DNA of 58,733 nt from Candidatus Amulumruptor caecigallinarius (GCA_023665575.1 JAMPDQ010000008.1:1-58733), one strand, 5' to 3'. Positions 1 to 8,905 are shown, numbered from the stretch's first letter. Notes: generated by a model from the sequence alone, not told the origin. Made by a program: numbers and translations.

Positions 1-26
1 TGCACATGACTGAGCAGCCTCACCTT

Positions 27-50
27 CAGATTCTGTTTCATAAAAAAATC
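27..50 (+). repeat. Solo dispersed repeat end upstream of rpe
   Basis: This copy of the window-wide repeat end has the core TTCTGTTTCATAAAAAAATC and nearly matches the copy at 8855-8879. It ends about 12 bases before the rpe start, so it lies in the rpe leader. Bases 1-26 are too short to assign to a gene. Confidence 0.7.
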
Positions 51-61
51 AAAATATAAAA

Positions 62-706
62 ATGAAAATTTCACCCTCACTACTCTCCGCTGATTTTTCG
101 AATCTCACCCCCGATTTGGAAATGATTAACAATTCCGACGCAGACTATCTGCATCTCGATGTGATGGATGGCGTGTTTGTGCCCAACATTTCATTTGGAT
201 TTCCCGTAATGAAGGCCGTGTCGAAAGTGTGCACCAAGCCTTTGGATGTGCATCTGATGATTGTGGAGCCTCAGAAATGGATATCGCAGGTGCGCGACAT
301 TGGCGCGGAAATAATGAATGTTCATCAGGAGGCTTGTCTTCATCTTCACAGTTGTGTGCAGCAAATCCATGCTGCCGGGATGAAGGCCGGTGTCACCTTG
401 TGCCCGGCCACACCGGTCTCTACGCTTGTTGATATTGTGGAGGATGTTGATTTGATTCTTCTCATGTCGGTGAATCCCGGATTTGGCGGACAGCCTTTTA
501 TATCACACACACTAAAAAAGCTTGAAGAATTGCGCCGGCTTGTTGATTCAAGCGACTCGAAAGCCGAAATAGAGATAGATGGCGGGGTTAACCTTGACAC
601 GGGGCGTCTTCTCGCAACAGCAGGAGCTGACATACTCGTGGCGGGAAGCTATGTGTTTGGTGCAGAAAACCCGCATGAAACAATTTCAGCGCTTAAAAAA
701 TTATAA
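62..706 (+). CDS. rpe: Ribulose-phosphate 3-epimerase
   Basis: This cytoplasmic enzyme interconverts ribulose 5-phosphate and xylulose 5-phosphate in the pentose phosphate pathway. The 214-residue protein has the usual family length and all expected TIM-barrel signatures: LHLDVMDG near residue 30 (metal and catalytic Asp), VHLMI near 64, SVNPGFGGQPF near 137 (phosphate loop) and EIDGGVN near 172 (second catalytic Asp). The ATG at 62 follows an AT-rich leader containing a copy of the dispersed repeat. The TAA stop lies at the left border of a MITE-like element beginning near 704. The gene probably ends a transcript that began outside the window. Confidence 0.96.
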   Translation: MKISPSLLSADFSNLTPDLEMINNSDADYLHLDVMDGVFVPNISFGFPVMKAVSKVCTKPLDVHLMIVEPQKWISQVRDIGAEIMNVHQEACLHLHSCVQQIHAAGMKAGVTLCPATPVSTLVDIVEDVDLILLMSVNPGFGGQPFISHTLKKLEELRRLVDSSDSKAEIEIDGGVNLDTGRLLATAGADILVAGSYVFGAENPHETISALKKL

Positions 707-1016
707 GGCTCCATTCCCCAAAAAATCCAACATTGGGTGGACTCTTCTTTGAGATAATTTATCCAATCTCAGAGGAGCAACCTCTAATCTCTAACCTCCT
801 TGCTTTTCGCAAGTTGCAAACTTGCGAAAGTTGAATAAATAAATTAACAATAAATCACATGTCTGTTTTATATTAAATTACTATTGATTTGGCATGCATG
901 GCCGATTCTGACTCTTTGAATCAGTCACATAACTCGTCATGCTCCTCGCTATGCAGAGCCAAACTCAGCTAATGCATGCGCCCTCGAATGTTGATTTTTT
1001 ATAAAACAGACTCTAA
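704..1016. mobile_element. MITE-like element 1 (about 313 bp)
   Basis: This fills the gap between rpe and the DedA gene. The left end (AAGGCTCCATTCCCCAAAAA) and the right end, read inward on the minus strand (TAGAGTCTGTTTTATAAAA), are diverged inverted repeats that both continue into an AACATT-type segment. Bases 750-790 match the interior of element 3 (33372-33534) in opposite orientation. Bases 778-836 match 26648-26706. No coding capacity is apparent. The element is inferred to be non-autonomous because no transposase gene is in the window. Confidence 0.6.
778..836 (+). repeat. 59-bp hairpin module, copy 1
   Basis: This stretch matches 26648-26706 with about four differences by eye. It contains the inverted repeat TTCGCAAG-N7-CTTGCGAA at 806-828, which also occurs at 17354-17376. 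It lies inside MITE-like element 1. Confidence 0.7.
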
Positions 1017-1030
1017 TATGTGGCCTTAAG

Positions 1031-1726
1031 ATGATAACAGATTTGATTACACTTTCGCTCTTTGACGCGCAACAGTTTTTCCAATGGTTTATAGAACATG
1101 CCAATTACATGTTCATCTTCGTGTTCATGGTGATAGAGAGCAGCTTTATTCCATTTCCCTCGGAAGTTATTGTGCCTCCCGCCGCATATTTGGCGTGCCG
1201 CAATGTTGGAGCCGGCTCTGACATGAATATCTTTATGGTGGTGGTTGTATCCACACTTGGAGCGCTTGTGGGCGCATTCATCAATTATTATCTGGCGCTA
1301 TGGGTGGGCAGGCCGGTGGTGTATAGCTTCGCCAACAGCCGCTTCGGACACGCCTGTCTGATTGATTCTGAAAAGGTGAATAAAGCCGAACGTTATTTTG
1401 ATGAACATGGAGCAATTTCCACATTTATCGGGCGGTTGATTCCGGCAATCCGTCAGCTGATTTCCATACCCGCGGGGCTGTCAAAAATGAATGTAGGTCA
1501 ATTCGCAATTTTCACCACACTTGGTGCGCTGATTTGGAACGCGATACTCGCAGGCCTCGGCTGGTGGCTCTCCGAGCATGTGTCGCCTGATGTGCTGTTT
1601 GACAAAGTGGAGGAATACAACCGCTATCTCACATGGTGTGGCTATGGTCTGGCAGTGCTGTGTGTGGCATTCATATTGTGGAATGCCTTCAAGCCTCACA
1701 AAAGCGCCAACAAAGACACAGACTGA
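1031..1726 (+). CDS. DedA family membrane protein
   Basis: This is a 231-residue inner-membrane protein of the DedA/SNARE-associated superfamily. Some members act as lipid carriers (undecaprenyl-phosphate or phosphatidylethanolamine flippases) or affect membrane potential. Visible marks are an N-terminal hydrophobic segment ending in ESSFIPFPSE, the re-entrant-loop motif with acidic and proline residues, and the conserved FIGRLIPAIRQLISIPAG near residue 137, which contains the essential Arg. Further membrane helices follow to the C terminus. The antiporter gene starts 45 bases downstream, so the two are probably cotranscribed. The exact substrate cannot be read from the sequence. Confidence 0.9.
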   Translation: MITDLITLSLFDAQQFFQWFIEHANYMFIFVFMVIESSFIPFPSEVIVPPAAYLACRNVGAGSDMNIFMVVVVSTLGALVGAFINYYLALWVGRPVVYSFANSRFGHACLIDSEKVNKAERYFDEHGAISTFIGRLIPAIRQLISIPAGLSKMNVGQFAIFTTLGALIWNAILAGLGWWLSEHVSPDVLFDKVEEYNRYLTWCGYGLAVLCVAFILWNAFKPHKSANKDTD

Positions 1727-1771
1727 AGTGTTTCTCATTTATAAAATGAACTGCTATAAATTGAACTGCCC

Positions 1772-2740
1772 GTGTTTACAGCCATATTAATGTTTGTCGG
1801 AGGACTCGCGATGATTCTTGCGGGTGCTAATTTCATGACCGACGGATCGGCGGCACTTGCCCGCCGGTTCGGCATGTCTGATTTTATTGTGGGGCTAACC
1901 ATAGTGTCGATGATGACAAGCGCACCGGAGCTTGTTGTGTCAATCACGAGCGCACTCAACGCTTCCACCGACATGGCAATTGGCAATGTTGTGGGCTCGA
2001 ACATCTTCAACATATTGATGATTGTTGGCATTTGTGCCTGCATCAAGCCGATAAAGGTGACGGACACTTTGCTCGCCAATGAGATTCCGCTGGTGATTCT
2101 TTCATCTGTGGCACTGCTCGCCATCGGTATGTCGCCATTGCTCGACGGCACTGCTGGCGCGCAGATCAGCAGGACTGATGCGATTCTGCTTTTTCTCTTC
2201 TTTATTGTTTTTCTGCGCTACACGATTGCATCAGCGAAAAAGACGAGGGCAAACAATCCGGAAGAGACAGGGCGTAAAAAAGAGTTGCCATTGTGGCAGC
2301 AACTCATATATATAGGGGGCGGACTGGCGGCACTTATATTCGGTGGCCAATGGTTTGTTGACGGGGCATCACAATTGGCCCGAATGTTTGGCATGTCAGA
2401 CGCCATGATTGGGCTCACAATAATCGCGGCTGGCACATCATTGCCCGAGCTTGCCACATCTGTGGCAGCGGCCATGAAAGGCTTTCCGGGGATGTGCATC
2501 GGCAACGTCATCGGCTCCAACATATTCAATATATTCTTTGTATTGGGCATCACCGGCATGATAAAGCCATTGGGATTTGGCAGCATCGGTGCGTTGGATC
2601 TGCTGGTGCTCACCGGAGCGAGTGTGCTGTTCTGGCTGGTGGGCCGTTTTCAGGGTCCCCGCATCATCAGTCGCAGTGAAGGCGCAATGATGGTTCTCCT
2701 GTATGTGGGCTATATTGCCACCCTGTGCCTTATGCTTTGA
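1772..2740 (+). CDS. Calcium/sodium antiporter (CaCA, YrbG-like)
   Basis: This is a 322-residue polytopic exchanger of the Ca2+:cation antiporter superfamily, expected to exchange Na+ (or K+/H+) for Ca2+ across the inner membrane. The family's internal duplication is plain. The first alpha repeat has a SMMTSAPELVVS segment followed by GNVVGSNIFNI near residue 70. The second has AAGTSLPELATS followed by GNVIGSNIFNI near residue 245. The chosen start is GTG at 1772; an in-frame ATG at 1790 is an alternative. The last 11 bases overlap the end of the convergent flavoprotein gene. Confidence 0.93.
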   Translation: MFTAILMFVGGLAMILAGANFMTDGSAALARRFGMSDFIVGLTIVSMMTSAPELVVSITSALNASTDMAIGNVVGSNIFNILMIVGICACIKPIKVTDTLLANEIPLVILSSVALLAIGMSPLLDGTAGAQISRTDAILLFLFFIVFLRYTIASAKKTRANNPEETGRKKELPLWQQLIYIGGGLAALIFGGQWFVDGASQLARMFGMSDAMIGLTIIAAGTSLPELATSVAAAMKGFPGMCIGNVIGSNIFNIFFVLGITGMIKPLGFGSIGALDLLVLTGASVLFWLVGRFQGPRIISRSEGAMMVLLYVGYIATLCLML

Positions 2741-3917
2741 GGGCAGCGGCGACAGTAGCGGCGAGGGCCCGCGCTTCGGCCCGCGAATCATCGTTAAGCG
2801 ACTGCTTCATGGCAAAAGAGGCGAGCATCGGCATCCCCATTCTTTGGGCATAGCCTTCAAAAGCTGCAATCACCGGACCTTTAGCCCATGTATAGCCACT
2901 GAAAGCCGCAAATATTTTTCCTTTCACTTCGCGCGTCTCCATGGCATTCATAAATTGCTCCACCGGCGGGAACAACCGCATGGAATATGTGGCCGAACCC
3001 ACAACAAGCCCCTCATATCTGAAGGCATCAGATATGATTTCGCTCATCGGAGTGTGTGCCGCATCATGTAATTTAACATTTTTCACACCCAGACGGGCAA
3101 GCTCAGAGGCAATATAACCGGCGGCCTGCGCCACGTTGCCATACATCGAACCATAGACAATCACCACTCCCGGCTCGCTTTTGTAAGCCGACAAACGGTC
3201 GTAGATATCCACCACTTCGGCTATCCTTGAATGCCACACCGGTCCGTGTGTGGAACAGATATATTCCACTTCGAGTCCACCCAACTTCTTCAGCGCTGCC
3301 TGCACGAATTTGCCATATTTACCCACTATGTTGGAGTAGTATCTATACATCTCCGGGATATAGATTTCGGAATCCATCTCCACATCAATCACGCCACCGT
3401 TCAGAGCGCCGAAAGTGCCGAACGCATCCCCTGAGAAAAGCACCTTGCGCCCGGCCACATAAGTGGCCATAGTTTCGGGCCAATGCACCATTGGGATGGT
3501 GTAGAAACTAAGCGACATATCGCCCAACGAAATGGATTCGCCATCTTTCACCTGAATGAAACGGCTGTCATCATGAACATTATAGAACCCCTTCACCATG
3601 CCTATTGTCTGGGCATTGCCGATGATCTTCATGTCGGGATAGAGCTCGAGCACCTCGGGGATAGAGCCGCTGTGGTCGGGCTCCATGTGATTAATCACAA
3701 GATAGTCTATAGTTGTGTTTCCACCGATATTTGACAGGAATTCACGCACCGTGTCGATAAGCACCGTGTCGATAAGAGCCGTTTTCTCGCTCCCCCTGAC
3801 AAGGTAGGAATTATAGCTTACGCCATAAGGCAAGGGCCACAAGTTCTCAAAAAATTGTGTGGTGCGGTCGTCAACACCCACATAATATATATTTTCAGTA
3901 ATTTCTTTAACGTTCAT
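2730..3917 (-). CDS. FprA-family A-type flavoprotein (flavodiiron protein)
   Basis: This cytoplasmic flavodiiron protein is predicted to reduce O2 or nitric oxide, a protective role in anaerobes. The N-terminal metallo-beta-lactamase-like domain carries the diiron motif HMEPDHSG and later His/Asp ligands (VHWPETM, FSGDAFG, STHGPVW). The C-terminal flavodoxin domain begins near residue 255 with the FMN loop YGSMYGN. I start it at the Met of MNVKEITENIYYVG at 3917 (395 residues), with an adjacent ATG at 3920; further upstream Met codons would add a non-homologous extension. A TATCTTTG box at 3951-3958 could be its promoter. The gene is divergent from the DUF486 operon. Confidence 0.94.
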   Translation of the reverse strand: MNVKEITENIYYVGVDDRTTQFFENLWPLPYGVSYNSYLVRGSEKTALIDTVLIDTVREFLSNIGGNTTIDYLVINHMEPDHSGSIPEVLELYPDMKIIGNAQTIGMVKGFYNVHDDSRFIQVKDGESISLGDMSLSFYTIPMVHWPETMATYVAGRKVLFSGDAFGTFGALNGGVIDVEMDSEIYIPEMYRYYSNIVGKYGKFVQAALKKLGGLEVEYICSTHGPVWHSRIAEVVDIYDRLSAYKSEPGVVIVYGSMYGNVAQAAGYIASELARLGVKNVKLHDAAHTPMSEIISDAFRYEGLVVGSATYSMRLFPPVEQFMNAMETREVKGKIFAAFSGYTWAKGPVIAAFEGYAQRMGMPMLASFAMKQSLNDDSRAEARALAATVAAALKA

Positions 3918-3950
3918 CATAAAAATATGAGATTTTCGCTGTTCAAGATG

Positions 3951-3958
3951 CAAAGATA
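3951..3958 (-). promoter_or_regulatory. Possible -7 box for fprA
   Basis: On the minus strand this reads TATCTTTG, matching the Bacteroidetes -7 consensus TAnnTTTG about 35 bases before the flavoprotein start. The nearest upstream TTTG (3984-3987) is spaced somewhat wide at 25 bases. Confidence 0.4.
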
Positions 3959-4013
3959 ACATCTTTATGTAAAAACTACAACGCAAACAGAGTGCAATTC
4001 CAGCGCGATTTAT

Positions 4014-4021
4014 TAACTTTG
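4014..4021 (+). promoter_or_regulatory. Possible -7 box for the DUF486-dus operon
   Basis: This reads TAACTTTG, matching TAnnTTTG, and lies 45 bases before the first gene of the plus-strand operon. No clear TTTG is seen at the expected upstream distance. Confidence 0.4.
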
Positions 4022-4065
4022 CATCCAGGACTCGCCAGAATTAACGATGTTCCGCACTCGTATTT

Positions 4066-4446
4066 ATGAAAGCATCTCTGATTACTGTTTTATTGCTTGT
4101 GGTGTCAAACATCTTCATGACATTCGCATGGTATGGGCATCTGAAGCTGCAATCTGCCGGCATATCCAAAAACTGGCCACTGTTTGTGGTGATACTCGTG
4201 TCGTGGGGCATTGCGTTTCTTGAATATTGCGTCATGATTCCGGCCAACAGAATTGGATTCAGAGAAAACGGCGGTCCATTCTCTCTCTTCCAACTGAAAA
4301 TAATTCAAGAGGTAATCACACTCACCATCTTCACTATTTTTGCATTGCTGCTCTTCAAAGGGGAAAAACTACACTGGAATCATATAGCCGCCTTCATGTG
4401 CCTGCTTGGGGCTGTGGCATTCACATTTCTTCCAAATTCAAACTGA
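4066..4446 (+). CDS. DMT-family membrane protein, DUF486
   Basis: This small integral membrane protein of 126 residues has four predicted hydrophobic helices (about residues 5-24, 36-58, 78-98 and 104-122). It matches the DUF486 family, a short relative of drug/metabolite transporters. Recognisable conserved stretches are WYGHLK near residue 23, FLEYCVMIPANRIG near 51 and the Gln-rich QLKIIQEV near 77. The substrate is unknown. The next gene starts one base after its stop codon, so it heads an operon with the dihydrouridine synthase and possibly the glycan genes beyond. Confidence 0.88.
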   Translation: MKASLITVLLLVVSNIFMTFAWYGHLKLQSAGISKNWPLFVVILVSWGIAFLEYCVMIPANRIGFRENGGPFSLFQLKIIQEVITLTIFTIFALLLFKGEKLHWNHIAAFMCLLGAVAFTFLPNSN

Positions 4447-4447
4447 C

Positions 4448-5386
4448 ATGATATATATCGCACCAATACAGGGAGTCACCGATGCCGCGTGGCGCCATTA
4501 CCATCACATCTCATATCCGGGAGATAACCGATATTTCACGCCCTTCATTCGGTGTGAACATGGCACACTCCGCCATCGGGACGCAAAAGATTTCACATCA
4601 GAGCTCAACAAAGGAACCGGCACAGAAGCCCAGATTATTTTCCGCGACATGCGCGAAGCCGACATACTTGTAAGAGAGCTTTCTGCCCTGGGAGCGAAAG
4701 AAATCAATCTGAATATGGGGTGTCCGTTCCCGCTGCAGACAGGGAAAGGCAGAGGAGCCGGCTTCATTGCCAACACAAATGAGGCTGCAAAGCTGCCGGA
4801 ATTGTTCGGGAAATATCCCGAAGTCAGTTTCTCGGTAAAGATGCGCCTCGGCTATGAATCGCCGGATGAATGGCGCAACATCATAGGCACACTTAATTCC
4901 CTTCCGCTGCGTTTTATTGCATTACATCCGAGAGTGGCACGCCAGCAATATGGAGGAGAGCTTCACCATACTGAGTTTGATGCTTTTACAGAGGCCAGCA
5001 AAAATCCTGTGATATTCAATGGTGAGATACGCACCCCTGAAGATGCTACAATCATTACAGAGCGCCACCCCTCCATCTGCGGGCTGATGACAGGACGCGG
5101 CATATTGGGTCGTCCGTCGCTTGCGCAAGAGATAACGGAGGGTAAAGAGATTCCGTCTGAAGAGCGTCTGGCGAGAATGATGAAGTTTCACAAAGCATTG
5201 CTGCGGCATTACGAAGAGACACTTTGCGGCGACACGCAGATTCTATCGAAAATAAAGGGATTCTGGGAATATTCGGAGGATGAAATCGGGCGCAAGGCTT
5301 GGAAAGCCATCCGCAAGTCCACAACGATGCCAAAATATAAATCAGCGATTGCAATGATTCTCCAGAACCGGGAAGTTGCATCCTGA
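4448..5386 (+). CDS. tRNA-dihydrouridine synthase family protein
   Basis: This flavoenzyme reduces uridine to dihydrouridine in tRNA. The 312-residue protein starts with the FMN-binding MIYIAPIQGVTDAAWR. It has NMGCPFP near residue 98 (the Cys is the general acid), FSVKMRLG near 133 and the C-terminal phosphate loop GLMTGRGILGRP near 215. I chose the ATG at 4448, one base after the upstream stop, because the conserved barrel begins directly there. The sequence does not settle which Dus class or tRNA position applies. The downstream glycosyltransferase starts 13 bases after the stop. Confidence 0.93.
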   Translation: MIYIAPIQGVTDAAWRHYHHISYPGDNRYFTPFIRCEHGTLRHRDAKDFTSELNKGTGTEAQIIFRDMREADILVRELSALGAKEINLNMGCPFPLQTGKGRGAGFIANTNEAAKLPELFGKYPEVSFSVKMRLGYESPDEWRNIIGTLNSLPLRFIALHPRVARQQYGGELHHTEFDAFTEASKNPVIFNGEIRTPEDATIITERHPSICGLMTGRGILGRPSLAQEITEGKEIPSEERLARMMKFHKALLRHYEETLCGDTQILSKIKGFWEYSEDEIGRKAWKAIRKSTTMPKYKSAIAMILQNREVAS

Positions 5387-5399
5387 AAACCTGAATTTT

Positions 5400-6518
5400 A
5401 TGAAGATATTGATGCTCGGAGACTACTCCAATCTGCACGCCTGTCTGGCAAAGGAACTGCGAAAACGCGGCCATGAAATCACTGTTGTTTCCGACAAGGG
5501 GGTATACATGCGCACACAGGCAGATGTAGAGCTGCTGCGCGAACCCGGATTATTCGGGGCAGCGCGCTATCTCTGCAGAATTCTGTCACTTCTTCCCTCC
5601 TGGCGAGGATTCGATGTGGTGCAGCTCATAAACCCACATTTCCTCTGCCTCAGACCTCACAAAATCAGAATGGTGTTCGACTACCTGAAAAAACACAACC
5701 GCTCCGTTTTTCTCACGCTGTGCAGCAATGACCACTTTTTCGTGAAAGACTGCGTGGAGTCCGACCTCTTCAGATTTTCCGAATTCCGCATCGGCAAGCG
5801 GCCTACACAGCTTGCAATTGAATCTCCGGTGAGCGAAACGGGGTGGCTGATTCCCAGCTCCACCGCACTCAACCGACATGTGTATGAACGCATCGACGGG
5901 GCGATGTCGGTGCTTCCGGAATACGACATGTCGGCTCGCCGACACATGGATCACGCAAAACTCGCCTTCACCAACCTCCCCGTGGAGCTGGAGGCGCTCA
6001 GCTATAGTCCGCTTGAAACCGACGGCAAGGTGCGCATTCTGGTGGGCATGCGCGGAAAGATGGAGGTGCAGAAAGGCACGGCGAAACTTCTGGAATTGTG
6101 CCGACAGGTGGAGAGAGAATTGCCCGGCAAGTGCGAGGTGAAATGTGTGAAAAACCTCTCCCTCTCCGCTTATCTTGACGAACTCAGAAGAAGCCACATC
6201 GTAATCGACCAGCTTTACTCCTATTCACCCGCCACAAACGCTCTGCAGACAATGGCTCTCGGAAGAATCTCCGCTTCGGGCGGACAGCCGGAATATTATG
6301 AATATGTGGCTGAGACCACGAGGCCGGTGTTCTGCCTTTCTCCTCTTGAAGATGACTACACCATCAAGCAACGGCTGAAGGAGCTGATACTCGATAGGGA
6401 GCGTATGGCAAGGATGTCGGTGGAGGGTCGCAGACTGGTGGAGAAGCATAACGACGTCAGAAATGTGGCCTCAATATTTGAAGCACACTGGCAGAAAATG
6501 ATAAACAGAAAAAATTGA
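5400..6518 (+). CDS. Glycosyltransferase, GT-B fold (GT1/GT4-like)
   Basis: This 372-residue protein is predicted to transfer a sugar from an activated donor to a cell-surface glycan acceptor. The N terminus MKILMLGDYSNLHACLAKELRKRG is shared in style with GT4 enzymes (here cited only as positions 1-24). A donor-domain start RILVGMRGKMEVQKGT appears near residue 210 and a C-terminal segment with TMALGRISASGGQPEYYEY appears near 288. The start at 5400 is preferred over an upstream ATG that overlaps the dus gene. Donor and acceptor sugars are unknown. It is followed directly by a GT2 enzyme and a flippase, forming a small glycan cassette. Confidence 0.85.
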   Translation: MKILMLGDYSNLHACLAKELRKRGHEITVVSDKGVYMRTQADVELLREPGLFGAARYLCRILSLLPSWRGFDVVQLINPHFLCLRPHKIRMVFDYLKKHNRSVFLTLCSNDHFFVKDCVESDLFRFSEFRIGKRPTQLAIESPVSETGWLIPSSTALNRHVYERIDGAMSVLPEYDMSARRHMDHAKLAFTNLPVELEALSYSPLETDGKVRILVGMRGKMEVQKGTAKLLELCRQVERELPGKCEVKCVKNLSLSAYLDELRRSHIVIDQLYSYSPATNALQTMALGRISASGGQPEYYEYVAETTRPVFCLSPLEDDYTIKQRLKELILDRERMARMSVEGRRLVEKHNDVRNVASIFEAHWQKMINRKN

Positions 6519-6520
6519 GC

Positions 6521-7390
6521 ATGACATCAGGCGGCGACATCGAACTTCAGGTGCTGATTTGCACTTGCGGCAGTGAGGGAATCAACCGCGTGGCCAACGG
6601 CATACACCCACGAGTTCCCAAGGTGGAATATCTTGTGAGCTGGCAGAATTCCAACGGCCTTCCCTTGCCGGAATCGCTGGAACGAACTGATTTTCGGATT
6701 GTCAGAGCCGCCGGTAAAGGATTATCTAAAAATCGCAACACCGCCTTTGCCCACAGCACAGCTCCGCTCATCCTTATAAGCGATGATGATCTGGACTACA
6801 CCGTGGAGGGACTTGAAAACGTAATTGAAAGTTTCCGCAGGCATCCGGAGACCGACATAATCACTTTTCAATATGATTCAGTGCTGGGCAAAAAGAATTA
6901 TCCCGATCATTCCTTCTCTCTGGCTACACCCGCCAAAGGATATTTCGTGACATCATTTGAGATTGCATTGAGAAGGAAATCGATTTTCTGTAAGGTGTGG
7001 TTTAACGAAAATTTCGGGATCGGCGCTCCCTTTCCATCGGGAGAGGAGGATGTGTTTTTGCAAGACTGTCTCAACGTTGGACTTACTGGCATTTTCCTGC
7101 CCGTAACAATCATGCGCCACGACGGCACAACCACATCGGAACGAAATCTCATGCTCGCATCGAGACCGGAAACGAAAGGGGCAGTGTTTCTTCATCTGCA
7201 TCCACGCGACTGGTTTTTAAGAATGATTGCGCATACTATCCGCGAAATCCCGATGTGGCGCAAGGGGGTTGTGCCCTCCCCTTTTTCTTATTGTCTCAAC
7301 TGGCTGAAAGGAGCTCGCAGGGCAAAGAAGTCAGGATTATTTCCTACGCCCGACTATTCATCAAGATATCTTGCCGACAGAAAAGACTGA
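6521..7390 (+). CDS. Glycosyltransferase family 2-like protein
   Basis: This 289-residue GT-A type enzyme is predicted to add a sugar to a surface glycan. It shows an early beta strand QVLICTCGSEGINRV, the KGLSKNRNTAF segment typical of GT2 enzymes near residue 68, and an acidic SDDDLDY motif near 88 that would bind metal and nucleotide sugar. GEEDVFLQDCL near residue 170 resembles the GT2 catalytic-base region. The ATG at 6521 follows the upstream stop (6516-6518) by two bases; a TTG at 6515 is a weaker alternative. The flippase gene begins 6 bases after its stop. Confidence 0.82.
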   Translation: MTSGGDIELQVLICTCGSEGINRVANGIHPRVPKVEYLVSWQNSNGLPLPESLERTDFRIVRAAGKGLSKNRNTAFAHSTAPLILISDDDLDYTVEGLENVIESFRRHPETDIITFQYDSVLGKKNYPDHSFSLATPAKGYFVTSFEIALRRKSIFCKVWFNENFGIGAPFPSGEEDVFLQDCLNVGLTGIFLPVTIMRHDGTTTSERNLMLASRPETKGAVFLHLHPRDWFLRMIAHTIREIPMWRKGVVPSPFSYCLNWLKGARRAKKSGLFPTPDYSSRYLADRKD

Positions 7391-7396
7391 CAAGGG

Positions 7397-8857
7397 ATGG
7401 AAACGATTGATAAAATGCGGGAAAACAATTTCAGATCGATTCTGAAAGGCACTTCAATGTTCGGCGGCGTGCAGGTGTTCAACATTCTGATATCGGCTGT
7501 CAGACTGAAGTTTGTGGCGGCCATACTGGGTCCCTCGGGAATCGGAGTGGCCGGACTGTTTAATTCCGTTTCACTCACCATCAGGCAATTCACTTCGCTG
7601 GGACTCAACATGGCAGTGGTGAAAGAGGTGGGAGCCGCAAAAGAATCGGAAGAACAGCTCCACACACTGCTTTCCGCGCTTCGTCCGCTCATACTTATTC
7701 TTGCACTCACCGGTGCATTGATATGCCTTTTCATTCCCGGAACGTTGTCACGCCTGACATTCGGTAGTGAACGCTACTCCACATCTTTCATGCTGCTAAG
7801 TGCGGCCATATTCTTTTCAATCGTTGGAGAAGCCGTGATGTCGGTGCTTCAGGGAATGCACGAGGTGAAGCGCCTTTCGAAAGCGAGCCTGACAGGATCG
7901 GCTGTGGGACTTTTCACGGGCGTGCCTTTATATTGGTTTTGGGGCACAGACGGCATTGTTCCCGCGATGGTGTTACTCTCGATATGCACCTGTGCGTGGT
8001 ATTGCATATCACTCCGCAAAACACTGTCAGCACATCCTGCGCCGTGGCATAGGGAGATACACATGCCGGTGATACGCCGCATTCTTGCAATGGGGCTGGT
8101 GCTGATGAGCAATGATCTGGTTAAGAGTCTTGTCAGTTATCTCATTAACATTTATATCAGAAATCATGGAGGAGTTGAAGAAGTGGGGTTCTATCAGTCG
8201 TGCAACACCATGACAGCGCAATATTCCGCCATACTCTTCACAGCTATGGCCATGGACTATCTTCCACGTCTGTCGGCAACGGCAAAAGATAATGTCCGTA
8301 TGTGTGAGGTGGTCAACAGGCAGATTGAGGTGGCTTGCCTGCTTGTGATGCCAATTGTGTGCTGCGTGATATTTCTGGCGCCCCTGGTGATTGAGTTGCT
8401 TCAGACGAAGGAATTCCTCACGGCCACTCCCTTGTTGCGGATGTTTGCCTTTGCGACAATGATTCAGGCAATCATGTATCCGCTCGGATATATAGTTTTT
8501 GCGAAAAGCAACCGCAAACTCTTTTTCTGGATGGAGTCAATAGGAGCCAATCTGCTCACACTGATATTGTCGATATGCGGATACAGACTGTTTGGATTAT
8601 ATGGCCTCGGTGTGGCATTGATTGCAGACTGTGGCATATGCCTTACAACATATATCATTGTAAACCGCAGGCTATATGATTATCATATTAACAGGCATGT
8701 GATTGCGATATCCGCTCTGACACTTGCATCAGGCATCGCAATGAGCCTGATTTGTTTCCTGATGCAGGGTGTGGCAATGACATTGTGTGCCTCCGCACTT
8801 GTTATCACAAGCTCAGCCATATCTGCCCGAAGGCTTCTGAAACTTTGGAAAAATTAG
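7397..8857 (+). CDS. Polysaccharide flippase (Wzx/MATE-like)
   Basis: This 486-residue polytopic inner-membrane protein has about 12-14 hydrophobic segments and matches the O-antigen/polysaccharide translocase (Wzx-like) superfamily. It would flip a lipid-linked oligosaccharide to the periplasm. Typical features are the first helix with GTSMFGGVQVFNILISAVR, then GPSGIGVAGLFNS near residue 50, and evenly spaced helices to the C terminus. No glycan polymerase or ligase lies nearby, so the cassette is incomplete here. The TAG stop (8855-8857) is part of a dispersed repeat copy. Confidence 0.88.
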   Translation: METIDKMRENNFRSILKGTSMFGGVQVFNILISAVRLKFVAAILGPSGIGVAGLFNSVSLTIRQFTSLGLNMAVVKEVGAAKESEEQLHTLLSALRPLILILALTGALICLFIPGTLSRLTFGSERYSTSFMLLSAAIFFSIVGEAVMSVLQGMHEVKRLSKASLTGSAVGLFTGVPLYWFWGTDGIVPAMVLLSICTCAWYCISLRKTLSAHPAPWHREIHMPVIRRILAMGLVLMSNDLVKSLVSYLINIYIRNHGGVEEVGFYQSCNTMTAQYSAILFTAMAMDYLPRLSATAKDNVRMCEVVNRQIEVACLLVMPIVCCVIFLAPLVIELLQTKEFLTATPLLRMFAFATMIQAIMYPLGYIVFAKSNRKLFFWMESIGANLLTLILSICGYRLFGLYGLGVALIADCGICLTTYIIVNRRLYDYHINRHVIAISALTLASGIAMSLICFLMQGVAMTLCASALVITSSAISARRLLKLWKN

Positions 8858-8879
8858 AGTCTGTTTCATAAAAAAATCA
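8855..8879 (+). repeat. Solo dispersed repeat end
   Basis: TAGAGTCTGTTTCATAAAAA followed by AATCA begins on the stop codon of the flippase gene. Read on the minus strand, its oligo-A tract becomes the U-tract of the glutamine synthetase terminator. Confidence 0.75.
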
Positions 8880-8905
8880 GGCCCCGCTTCATATAACGGG
8901 GCCTG
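8879..8905 (-). terminator. Terminator of glutamine synthetase III
   Basis: AGGCCCCG pairs with CGGGGCCT around an 11-base loop. On the minus strand the stem is followed by GATTTTTTTATG, a good U-tract. On the plus strand there is no U-tract, so it mainly serves the minus-strand gene. Confidence 0.8.

Noticed and set aside
1-26. 3' end of a gene upstream of rpe
   Set aside because: All three frames give only a few residues before a stop or lack recognisable sequence, so there is nothing to support a call.
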